Of a stretch of DNA of 64,000 nucleotides, positions 25,093 through 38,400 are shown in pieces. Below the pieces are notes generated by a model, which was given only the letters and a program-made list of their open reading frames with translations, made no database searches and was not told the origin of the DNA. The first letter of the stretch is position 1, and each line of letters starts with the position of its first letter. The position numbers and the translations under genes were made by a program. Origin of the DNA: Tubulanus polymorphus (Eukaryota; Nemertea; Palaeonemertea; Tubulaniformes; Tubulanidae); assembly GCF_964204645.1 (NCBI RefSeq), contig NC_134026.1, forward strand, positions 26,306,650 through 26,370,649, in the 5' to 3' direction.

Positions 25093-25320
25093 CCATTAGT
25101 ATGACTACCAGTATTATAATATTCTATATCCAATCATGCCTTTACATTAATTCATGACATTAAGTTTTATGTGGTCAGTATTAAGTTTCAATGTCCCCAT
25201 TGCTCAAACACTGCCACAGTTGATCGCTTTAATCTGGGGTGTATGCAAACTGATTGTTTCTTAATGTATCTACAGTAGTTTTTATGACTTTGCTGTGCAA
25301 TATGTTATCAAAGAACGTTG

Positions 25321-25326
25321 AAATAA
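25321..25326 (+). terminator. Polyadenylation signal of SFXN2
   Basis: AATAAA lies 508 bp downstream of the SFXN2 stop and is the first clear signal on the plus strand after the gene. Confidence 0.55.
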
Positions 25327-28300
25327 AATTGTATTATTTTTAAATGAGGATACTTGTTGTCTTACATTAGAGAATGGAAGAATTGGTCACTTAAATCAAT
25401 GGTCTCATATTATCATAGCTGCTGGGTCACTCATCATTGTCAGATGGCCATCCATTGAATATTGTCGTTAGTCACTACAGCTAAAACGTCACCACACTGA
25501 ATAAGATTCCAAACTAGTTTGTTGCTCCTCAAGTTTAGTGGTTAGCACATCACACCCGCTAGAATGCTAAAGGTCCAAGAAGTTATTCGAGAACTGGCCT
25601 TGAAGGTTCCTGGCTATGGGACTAGTAACGCCTTTGTAGACAAGGTTATCAATATTGTCGAAACATCCTTCTATCATAGATTTGTGAATTCCCACCAATG
25701 ACAATGAAACAAATAAAATCAAGCCAATTTTATTTTTAATTCGGTCAGCATAAAAAGCATGTGTACTTAAAATAGGCAAATATGTTACAATGGATGGCAG
25801 TGTTCTAAATGTAAATTTCCAAAACCATCAAAGAGGAATAGAGCTCAGTCAGAGACGAAATAAGGAATAGAAAAAGTCACTTTGTGACACATAAAAACAA
25901 TCTATGTTATGCCTATGGCAGAAAATGTACATGCCTGCATCCATTGTACTTGAAGTAAATTATGAAATATCGCTCTCGATCTATGAACTACCGTATGCTC
26001 ATTTTACTTAATAGGAAAGAAGTTGATTTGTCTCTGACTTCATAATTTTACAATTCTGCTCATCAATAATTGAATTACCGTAGTATGCTCATAATCAACA
26101 ACGCAATATGCAGATCTTCACTCAAATCACCGTAACAATAGTGCTACATGTTCCTAATATATAAATTCCTAATTTACAATTATATCTTGTTGAAAAGTAT
26201 GAATAACTACATCATATGTGAATCCATGATAAATATAGAGTTGGTACTGATAAATTAATGTGGCTTTTCCAGTGAATTACAAGACGCTCCGAAGATTACA
26301 AATAAACATTATCGACACTTTTTCTCCATTTATACAACAAAAACTTTTATTATTTCAAGTAATTAACTACTGATAACTATACGTGAGCAATTAAAACAAC
26401 AGTTTCCTGTAAATAATCTTAAATACCGAATTACAAAATGTGCTGTTCTTGAAATGAATCTTTCACTTACTTAATACCCTAAATAAACTCCAGTGTGGGC
26501 AAAATAATTAACTACACGCACAAAATAAATCAATAAACTTATAAATAGATTCAACAAAATATTGTTACTTATTTAAGAATGTATAATTTAGCAAGTATTG
26601 AAGAGGAGTACCGGTACTGTCCAATGAAAGGTAGGGCTATACCAATTGGTTACAATGATTTGGGAATGCTAATACACAGTTTGACTAACGGTACATTAGA
26701 ATCAAGATTAACAAGTATCATTATGAAAACAATGAGACAAAATTCCACATGTGTGTATATGATGGCCATTTGTTTTATCATAAAAATGCAGAAAAGCACA
26801 TTTTTTACATTGCTGTTGAGGCTGTTAACTAAGAATTAGTGTAAGACTACTGACAGTATATTCCCAGGAAATTCTTTCTAAATATTCATTTTATATTCAG
26901 TTATTTGAAAAGCGCTTCATGCAATTTAATAAGCACCGTTGACCAAGGCATCATTGATTTATGTGTATTTTTGAAGCTAATCATTGCGAAATTACACTGC
27001 CTTCTTCTAAAGCATAGTTTTCAACGAGAATGAATCTATATACATAGTGCACATATATGGATAAAACATCCTCCTATTCATACAGAAAAATGTTCCATCA
27101 ATTTCAAATGAAGGAAATGGGTTAATGGATAGTTTTAGCATCAAAAACATGCATGAATGATTTGTATTCTTGTCAGAATGAAATACTGCAGACATCAAAT
27201 CAACACTGCTTCCAGTTCTGATAGAATATCACTGAACAGAATGAAATCCCTATCTACATAACTTAGATCATACATGACATCATTTCTTCAGATCCATGAC
27301 CCTTCTGAAAATTTAATTTCTGGAAAACTATGAATCTACCCCAACAGAGGAAATACTGTTGTGCCCACAGCACGATTCATATCATTACAACACTGGTGCT
27401 TTTAAGAATACTAGTTATAGGCTTATACCCGCGACATTTCTTAAGATTACTTACAGCCAAGTGGAGTAGAATTCAGCCGTGAAACTAGGTTCCACGATAA
27501 GCAAGAAACCAACTAAATCGTTTTCAAAGAATCTTAGGCATTCATACATTCCGAATCTGCTCACACACAGCAATCAATCAGCGAAAAAAAATATGCGTAA
27601 CTAGTTACCATACCTTATAAAAACCATGAAATCGTACTGAGAGTACTGGCTATCGAATTGAATATCACAGATTATTCAGCAAACGAAAAGGCGAAATATA
27701 TAAGAATTGCATCAAAAATGGCACTTCCTAATTCATTGTTATCATCATACCGTCATGAACAAAGGTAAATGAATCTCTAGTCAAGAGATGCACAGAATAC
27801 AATTCATAGAAACAAAGATAGCATCATTTCTGGCATACATTTTATTTTCTTTTGAAAGCAATTTATTCAATCATTGCAAAATGTTTTCGCATTTTTCTAT
27901 TGGTAAGGATATTGGATGTTCAAATTATGACAATTCAGAAATGCAGTTTTGTATAAAATGCAGTGCAGGTTTGAATAAATAATTATTACTATAGCCACTT
28001 ACTCTCGGTACAATTTATATTGTCCTCGAAAATCAGCTGATTTTCTAATCAGTTAAACGAAAAATGACAGTCTACTGCCTTCCATTTTTATAATTATCAA
28101 TTAGACAATTATCACTTACTTATGAAGACGAATGCCATGAAGAATTGCACTAATATAAGTCAGATTTATAGATATATACCCTTCCCATCAAAATCGGGAC
28201 AAGCAAAAGCGTAGTTATATTAGTGTAAGATGCATGTATCAATTAGCACTATTCCCATATTGAATGAATGAATGCAATTATAAGCTCAGAATGGCACATT

Positions 28301-29495
28301 TTTTATGCATTACAGTATATAATTTCATTTACATTAATTTTTTTATGTATGATTTTCTTCATTTTATTACATACGCACATCTAGCTATTGTTATTATTAT
28401 TCAATATTATTAGTATTATTATTATTATCATCTATACAAACCACACGCTAACATGCGCTGGTGATATGCCAAGTTATCATTTGGTTCCCATACTCGATCA
28501 CAGAAGTTATCAGATATCCAGACCACACATAATGATCAGTTTTGATCAGGGTGTTTTAAAAGCAGTCTATAGCAATTCTAACACAAACTCCACAAAATAC
28601 AATTACACTGTTTGATAAGCCAATTAAATACTATCTGAAGCTGGAGTGAGCAGTTAACTACTTACACATCCAGATAAAAACAGCTAGTTAATTGTGACAC
28701 TTTAAATTTCCACTCATACCATAGATATACATTATGTGTATCGTTCAAATGTGATGAATGCAGGGCTTGGCAGCTGATATTCCTCTTGTACCGGTCCAAC
28801 TAGTTACTTGACCTGTATTTACGCAGGGTACTGCTAACAGGTAAGCTCAAGACATTACTAGCTTATGATATCCTAACACGTAAATCTCGTAGCACTCATA
28901 TCTATCATCTAATGGCACATGAAACGCTGCCGATTCACAAACAAGTATGTGCCTGTTGTTATACACACAATCTCAGGATGGATGTTACAACATTTAAATT
29001 TCTCGCTAACGTCTACATTTACAAAAATCTGTCTTATCGTTTTTTCTTAATACAAATTTTTCACTGATAGATACAAACCCATGTTTAACAATGACTGAAA
29101 AAGGTTGAACTATCAATGTCATGGGTGTAAAAAAGCGGACATATTATCGTAATTAGGAGATCACATATTTATTTCTTTTACAAATATCATATGCCATTGT
29201 GTGTACATCTGGCTAGTAAGTGTACGAGAACCATTTTCCCTGTTAGGTTCAAACAGCATTAGACGCGTACAACAGTAATGTACCGCATTGTCATCCATCA
29301 AAAATGAGCCGCATAGGGGGAGTAATTACACATAATTCATATGAACAGTAGTATGTGATTTGAATCAGACACATCTAAGAACGGTATTAAGTGATTGTTG
29401 CATGGTAAGCATTAAGAGAACAACACACAGTACATTATAAGTTCTCCAGGGTATGCGAGCTCAATTTTCTTTTCTCTTGTTCTCAACAATATTGA

Positions 29496-32400
29496 CTAGT
29501 AAAGTTCAACGCGCTTCTTCAAATCATTACGCCGCCATTCTGCCATACGATAGAATTCCTCGCGATTCATGTTGAAAATCTTTTCAAAATCCTCTTTGGT
29601 CAAATATTTCTGCAAAACGTGGATAAAGTTAAAATGGCAAAGACTGCAGGTATGTATTTCAAGTAAAAGGTCAATAAAATTTGTCGTGTTATATACCTCT
29701 AAACAATTTCTATCAACATCCTTCGGTAATTCTTTTGTAACCTTAATGTCTTCATAGGAATACGCCTAAAAAATAATAAAATGCGTTAATGTTTAACCTA
29801 TAATTGAAACTACCAGAAGCATGGTGATAAACAGCACAAGTTAAGCATGCAAAGCTCGCCATTCATGCATTGCAATAGATTTTTAGTCCCCATTATAGTT
29901 CTTGTATCAATCAGGAAAAGTTTTAGATCAGCCCAACTACCTTAATAGTCTATGGATATCCTTCATGACTCATAGTAGTACCAGACTGAAGCGTTACTGA
30001 CAAAAAATTACCTTATGTGGTTCCGCGTTCATATTCGGAAGGGACCGCCGGAAAAATATACTTGTAGGAGTATGATTTAGCACCTCTGAATAGTGGGCTC
30101 CATGATAACGCCCACCACCTCGTATAATATAATCTGTCGTCTGTAGGGAGAGAACAAGCAGTTATTGAAACACAGGCTAGCAATTAAAACACTGGCTAAA
30201 AGCTTGACTCCGTCATCAAACAAACTTAAAAATCAGCATGTATCAAATAGGAACATGCATTAATTGAATATTTTACAAAACCGAACGTATGTTTAACTGA
30301 ATAGAGACACTAGACTGATGACACTACATAATCTGGGTGATGAATTACACATATAGCATTGAAAACAGTGACAGTAACAAAATAATTTGAAATCAGACTC
30401 AATATCGACCAAACAATTAGTAATGATTATTTCAAAGTTCCATCTTTCAATCGAAATGAATGAAATAAACATGCAATATTCCACATCCGCCCTTTCAAAT
30501 CATATGTTTTCAAAGATCTCAACACTTACTCGTAAACTTCCATCCCCATCCATTGATGTGCTTGATGCATTATCTGTAAAATTCAAGATTTCAAAATATT
30601 TTCATTTCCAAGCGGCATTTAAATTTGCAAGTAAAGAATTTTGAAAAGTGGGTTATCTTCTCACATGGTGTATGCCTCATTTGGACCCTTTCGCCACCAT
30701 TATTCACACCCTCATACTCTCCCTGCAATTACAAATTACCAACACTGTTACAATACCATAAATCAAGAGATGGTGCATTAGGTCTTATGAGTTATGACAC
30801 TTACTAAACTGACACCAGCTCGAGCAGAGCCTGGTAAACTAGCTGATTTCGCCGCTAATCCAAACGTGTATCCTGGCTTCGCTACTAAAAACAGAATTCA
30901 AGACAAAAAGGCTCATAGCATGTTTAAATAATGGCTGCAATCTACGGACTCTTAGAATTATGCAAAATATATGCAATCTTACAATTTACACCAAAACCCA
31001 ATTTTAAACCCTAAACATACAATATACACAGTATTAGGTAATAGCTGACAAGTTAGGATGTAGAAAAAAGCTATAAAACTGTAAGAATATCACCAATGGA
31101 CCTGAAATATGAATACCAGCATCATCATTAAAAGCATGCTCTACTGCGGCATTCACACAAGTTTTTCTGTATGATACTATTTTACTCTGGCATATTTATT
31201 CAGCATCACATAAGTAATGGTACTTCTTAAACCCCAGAATCTTGTGTGAACAACGCTTAAATCATCTCATCTTGTTTGAAACAAGATGAGATTTGAAACT
31301 ACTGTATTCTATTGCAAATGGTTATTCATCCCATGCTTATCTCATCTCATCACCAAACTTTTCACCCAGCCATCATCAATGTGCATCATGGATGAAAACA
31401 TGCACAATAATTTCACTTCTTTTCATTTAATTGATGTTAATCCAGAAAGTGCGATGAACAACTAGAAATTATCTGCGCTTTATTACATGAGATATTTTCA
31501 AAGAAAAGATCTCTCAGTTTGCAAACTACTGGTTAGTACTAGACTACTGTAGACACGTAAAAAAATACTGATTATTGACATGCTTTCATTGACAGCAACG
31601 ATCGCTCTGTTTAGATAGTTAATGAATAACGGAACTTTGTTTGAGCAAGCTTCCTGATGGCTGGGTAATCAATGAAATAAAATCAAATACCACGGGTTTC
31701 CTTGAATCTTGGAGACATTGGTGGACGGCCATCATCTGTAAGAAGGGGCACAGTTGACAAAAACATATATAACAATATAACGTCAATAATATAAAATCAT
31801 GACCAAACATGACTAAATCACTCAATCTTTGAATCTTCGTGATCGGAACAATGCCCAATAAAAACAGAGGTAATTAAATTATGAATGAAAAAATTCTATT
31901 CATGAAAACCAAAAATCAATCGACATTAGGCAATAAAATCGGTACTCAAGACTGTATATGATTACAATACATTGACGTCTTATTCAACCTAAATTCATGA
32001 ATGCATTGAAATAGGAACTGTTGACATTTATGCAATGATATTCATGAACTTTTGGCAAAATACCAGAAAACCAATTGAGTTGACACAGAAGTTCTAAAAA
32101 ATCAAACCCATTCAGAATGGTATATAAGCTACCACTGAACATGTCTTATCCATGATTAACCAGTTGTAAAAAAGCAAACAATTAAAAAAACTGAAACTCA
32201 GACAATCTTTAAATCTAAAATGAAGCATAATGCCTATCATAATACGGTCAAAAATAAAAGCTGCTGTTCTTAATAATTCTCAAAGAAATTTTCATTTGAG
32301 AATTATTAAGTACCGTAAAGGAATCGAGCAAACGTTTTAAAACTGAACTCAAGCGAAGCAGATATCTTTTTTAGACTGACTCGAGAACAGAGAACTAACA

Positions 32401-35400
32401 CACTACTCATCGACATATGACTACAGATGCAAGAATGATAAAGAAAAAACATTCATTATAGAATTCATTAGAAATAACCTTTCACCTTTTAAAAAGAAAA
32501 TGTTTCTACTAGAATCATGCATTTAGATAAACTACGATAATATTTAACAAGATAGATTGTAGCACACTTAGATGACATAGTTCGTGTTTGATTCATCAGG
32601 ATGCTTAACATTGTTTCCTCAACCAAAAAGAGCGCAAGTGAATAAATTGGCATTTCATTTTACTCGATGTCAGGAAGAAGTTAGCTAACGAATAAACGAA
32701 ACAACATAAAATACATAATTCGCAAAGCAATAAATGAGCAGCTTTTTAGCTACCAGTTGGTCGTTTCATTAGACACACATATCTCATATGCAAATTCACT
32801 CCCTATTACATGCATATCTAAGCAACCAGTAGAGGACTACTCATGGCAGCATGTTTTATTATATTATTGCAATGCGAGGATTACGAGGTTTTACCTGGCA
32901 TGTGATATTTGATACTGCTTCCTGAGTGAGCATGACGTAAAGAAGAAGCGTAGAGTGACGACGCGGAGCCTTGAAAGCAACAAAAATCTTCGCTACAGTT
33001 CATTACACGCACACGCACCGACTAATACCAACTGATGATACGTACATTAAACAAAATTATTACTAAACTACATTAAAAATTTCAGAAAATATGCTGTATG
33101 CATTAATAAAGCCCGGAATATTCACACTTTAGTAGCTGGTATAGTTTGTAACTAAAAACATAAAAGCATACCAAGCCGTGTAGCTTTAAACTGGGAATAA
33201 ATAAATAATTGTTTTTCTGGACGAAGGACCTAGATACTGTTCGATTGCTATACTAGAATACCAGATCGGCATTCATTGCATCGTGGATTGAGTATTTCTG
33301 TTGAATTTTCTTTGAAAATTTTTATAGGCAAGAGAAAGGCGCGTTGTAGCTTTGTTAAATTGAGGTTTATACGCTTTCAGTTACATTAGGATATAGTCTC
33401 TTGTATCTTAAGGTATATATATATATATATATATATATCTATATATGATTAACAAGAGCTGAAACTGTGGCTCAGAAAGAAGCATCGTCACAGTGACACT
33501 CACTTGATTCTGATTGACATATTCGAACGCGACGTTTTCGACGATCTTTGACAAGAACAAGAATCAATAATGATTAAACAGGAAAAAAAACTGGGTATCG
33601 TAAAGGTGACAATGATCAGGTGCTCAGACTCGCATCGGAATCCAGAAATCCTAACATTATCACCGCAGTCATAAAACAAAAACTTTAAACCCAAACGTAA
33701 CAAATACACACACGCATACACGCACATAATGAAAAGCTACATTTACAAAGAAAATCGTTTTCCAGCAAATTATGCAAGAAGGCAGATCTTAATGTCAACT
33801 AATTCCAAAATCTAGAAATTTTCATTAGCGGTCTCATAAATAATCAACACGAGCAAAAAATAATGATGATTTTCAGTTTATTCCATGCGGTAACATGGCG
33901 TAATATTTTGGCAATCATGTCGAGGAAGCATTCGGCTATTGCTCTGCTGATTTATGATGATGAATGAACTCACCAGGATATCCGGGTAAAGTTGCAGATC
34001 TATCTTTATGTAAAACATTGTCGTCGTAACTTGAACGTTGTCGATCTCTGTCCCTAGAAGGCGCTGAAATAATCATCCAATCACCGATGATTAAACGCAT
34101 TCATGATTCAATATGGTTTTCATGATTTCATCATAGGAAATATATCGATCGAGATCGTTGTTTTGTTTCAGACAAAATACGTATGTTTAATATTGAATAA
34201 AATGAAGGGAAATATTAAGCGAAAGGACACTGCAGCAGGGAATGATCTGTTTTTCACTATGAAAAATGAACAAATTCAAATTCATTATCTAGTTTCGTGG
34301 ATTAAGATCAAAAGCAATAAGCCAGACCTGCAGGCAGAAAGGTTGGGAGCTTCTAGAGACATGAATTAACACTTACATGCGAAAATTGGTGAATCATATC
34401 TAGTTTTATATTCTGGTTCATGATCCGCAGATGGAGTGCGCGATGCTCTCCACGGATCTAACGGAGGTGACTTCGAGCGTTTCTTCTTTTTCTTCTCTTC
34501 TAAATCTCGTAGTATTACTTGACTTATTCCAGATTTGTTATATTTGGAAATCTCTTCGATTTCTCTCTGAATTTTGGGATCGTCTTCGAAAACGCCTTCG
34601 TCTTCTTCATCATCATCTTCATTTCCAATTTTGGTGTTCAGTTTATTTCGCACTGCAAATTCAGATATGGAATCAGTGAACTCATAACTAAAAGAAGTCC
34701 ATATTCTCATCAGACGAACATGATATCAAATTTCCTGCGCACTCGATCAGGCCAGTCTTGAGGTAGATTTGTTGATGTTTACATGATCATTTATGCTTAA
34801 ATCAAGTGGGAGAGAAAGCTATTAATTTGGACGGGTTAATTGAAGATTGATTGATAAGTACTTAATTCAGGCAAGATGCAAGCGGACGAAGGTGGACCTG
34901 GCCAATCATCGCGTTCAATGCGCTTCTGTTCATCAGGTTCAGGCTCATGGCCATCTGGATAAGTGGATAATTTTATTGGTTCTTCTTTATTCATAGGTGT
35001 CGGTGACTTCCCACGAGGTGGCGCTTCATTAGCTGACAACAAAAAATACAGTTTTAAATCAATACTTTTGCCAAATTCTAAATCAATACTTTTGCCAAAT
35101 TCTATTTCATTTTCATCATCATCATTAGATTGAAGCTGAATTTTAATAAGCTTTAATCAGTTTGTTCAATTGGTAACCTTTTTCAACGAAATTTAACATT
35201 AACAGCACACAGTGACAGACAATCTATGAGAAAAAAACTGAACGCAAAAAACTGGAAGAACAACAAGCCACTGAAGTGATATAAAGTTTTGTCATAATTT
35301 GAATAAAATTAATTTATATAAAAAGTGTGATCGCAAGTGCATGTGTTCTTATGTACAGTGAAGTGTGCTATCAGAGGAATATACAGTAAGGACTTAATAT

Positions 35401-38400
35401 GAAAAAATCTATGAAAACCCATGACACACCATTTCATCAATTTTATACGAATAAACGTCAAGATGGAATGCCATCATTTTCGGAATTGGTAATTTTGTCT
35501 GTTTGTGTTCAGGGTTCAGGATAAAGACTAAATCATAGATGAACTTTTATACGGAATTCAGAGAGGTAAGGCCAAGATGAAGCTTGACTGAACCTATCTG
35601 AATAATGTAGGACAGAGTGAAAAAAAATAGTTTGCTTAACCCACAAAAACCAATTACATAACAATAAAAATATATTTCAGGAATTTGAAAATTGTTTGAC
35701 GAAGGGATGAAAAGCAATACATAGAATACAATCAGAAAATTGAACTAAACTACAGTTGGCACACATATATCTGCTGGGCTGCCTGGAGAGTGAATGAATT
35801 AGAGTCAAGTTGTGTGTGCGTTTTGTGAAGGAATTTTACTACTGTTAACCAAAGTCTCAACCACAACCCTATTTGAAGTTATCGATTCGCCACATTTGGA
35901 TTCATTATTTGCATTATCTGTTCTTTATTTACTTGCATAGACTAAAAAATCTATTCTTTCTGTATGACATACCCCACTGAATGAGGTCTTGAAAAGCTTT
36001 TTGCCTTGACCTCATGGTACTTAAAGGCAAGTTAAACATTTTAAAGTTAAAATGCAACAAAAAATATGAGAGAGTAAAGAATGTATAAAGTGCAGAAGCA
36101 CTGAACTTATTGAACTAATAATGAAGACTGATTAGAGGCTAAAATCTGTAGTCAATGTAGACGTAAATTTTCATAAAAGCGAAGCTCTAAATTTTCACCT
36201 ATTACGTGTAAAGCATTTGAACATAGAAAGCGAAATGTTTTCACTTCTCCAAAACATCGATGACTTAAAACCCAGCAGAATGATACAATAGTAGATACCT
36301 ACCTAGAACCATCATGCCTGCATGACAGAAAAAAGAAAGCAAAAATCCACGCTATTAATCAGTGAAGAAATTACAGACAGGGCATAAACCTATCAATCAA
36401 TTCATCAATACTCGTGAATGTTAGAGAAAATTAGAGAATTAATCATCAAAGTTAAATGCACATTACTTCTTACAGATCACATTGTATTATCATTTCTTCA
36501 TTAGGAAAAAACCTCCACATAGATTATATTTTATCGTGTTCTTTTGATTTATCAGCACTTATGAGAAGCCAATAAGGAGCAGGATTAGGTACATCTTTAT
36601 TTGGAATTGCAAAGGAAAGGGAAACGTGGCGGTTATGTTCATAGTGAAATAAGGATCCGATGACATCACTGAATCATGGACAGGAATCAGCCATATTATC
36701 TATACTCTTTCAAACTGCGATAAAAACCATAAAATTTAGGAGGATGCATTCTGATTCTTTGCCTTCAGTGATTGTATCATAATAGCACTGGTGATTTAGT
36801 GATTGGTATTCCCAAGATTATCCATACAATCAAGTGAAATATATCGCTATAGACATGCCTGAATTTGTTAGTAATCTAAGGAATGGACTGAAGTATCTGA
36901 TTAGTCATTGAGGAATTATCGTGACTTATGCAATCATCGAATACATACTCTTTTTACCCCGTCGTCGGCCTAAAAAATTGAAGTACACAACACCCCATTT
37001 AGAGAAGATATACCGGTACCTATAGGCAAAAATACATGGAAGAGAATTGTGTTGGGCTCTGGAATCTTCTCAGTAGTTGTGCAAAGAATTAAAAAACAGT
37101 AATGACTCATATCTTAGTTGCTGGACGGTTTTTCTTATGGGAATGAAAGCCTTATCGGGATCCGAGATGCAACACTAAAGAAGCATTTCAACACCTAAAG
37201 TATGTAGAGAATATCTCCGTAATCAATGAGTACTTTTCCATTACTTTAGTAACATATTTCATCAATCATTACTGATATGATATTCCTTTACTATCATGCA
37301 TCCCATATAGAATTCTGCCAATATAACAGCTGTAGGCCTATGTTCATCTCACCCGTGCATAGTTATAATTATGCAACTCTTCTCCCAGAGCTACTAAATT
37401 AATTTCACCCACAACAGCTTTGCAGCATTATTTAATTAATTGCTAGTTGGATTACTCGCGTTTAATCAGTAATCTGGCTATTAGTATCGTCTGTGCATTC
37501 TAAATGCTAACATTAGTTAGTGCTCGCTCCCAAAACATTACCCAAATGTGTACATCTTTGTTCCAAACACTGAGAGTTAAAAACATATTCCGGAATTGAG
37601 GAATTTTCATATTTACCTTTCTCCACGTGACCTGCAAGTACACAAAACAAAACAGGAGTAATCAACTGTTCTTCTTATGAAAGGCATTTCGTAAAAAAAT
37701 TTTAAGTAAGGAGCAATAGTTGCACTCATAAAGCATTTAAAAACTCAAGTTAACAGCCAACAATGCATGTTTGCGTTTAATATATAACATCAGACACTGA
37801 CAGAAGACTTAGTCTAAAACGCTAAGGAAGCCGGGAACTGTGAAGTAGCGAAAAGTAGCCTATTCTTGTTTGTAATAGGTAAATAGACAAGGGAAATCAA
37901 GGCCTATTTTATTTATTTAGTAACACACACAAAAATAGTTCCAGCTCTTGTCTGCCCTCTGTGTGAGAGTTTATACGCGCACAGTTTCTGCCAGAAATAC
38001 CAAACATGAAGCGAGCATTAATCACAATGACGCCCTAGAGAGTGCAGATGATGAGTACATTAAATCAATAGAGGATGCTAATACTAATGGACATAAAACA
38101 TTCCTGACCAATATTCATCCTATTTTGGCTGTAAAACATTTAAGTCACTGTAGTGGCAAGGTTCAAATGGGGAAATTTGTCGATGATTCCATATGAACTG
38201 GAATTAGGTCTGATCGGAACCAGCAATTCTCATTAATTACTACAAACCACTGATTTTTGATCGTTGTTGGAACAGTATTTATCTTATTATGAAGGTGGTT
38301 ATTATATGTATCGAAACCATGACCTCGGATGATGAGGTAGATTTCATCCCTCAGTTGATTGCTGTAATTAACTAATAGGCCACCATGTGGCAATAATTCA

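Larger units (their letters stand above)
24814..29495. other. 3' UTRs and intergenic DNA between SFXN2 and abLIM
   Basis: 4.7 kb separates two converging genes. AATAAA at 25321-25326 (plus) probably ends SFXN2. TTTATT motifs at about 25728, 26346 and 29168 (AATAAA on minus) are candidate poly(A) sites for abLIM, so its 3' UTR could be 0.3-3.8 kb. Open frames such as those near 26,580 and 28,390 are short, low-complexity and lack splice-compatible neighbours. I see no gene here. Confidence 0.5.

Noticed and set aside
26579-26839. 86-codon plus-strand frame in the SFXN2-abLIM spacer
   Set aside because: It has low-complexity, Met/Lys/Ile-rich composition, no acceptor/donor context and no recognisable motif.
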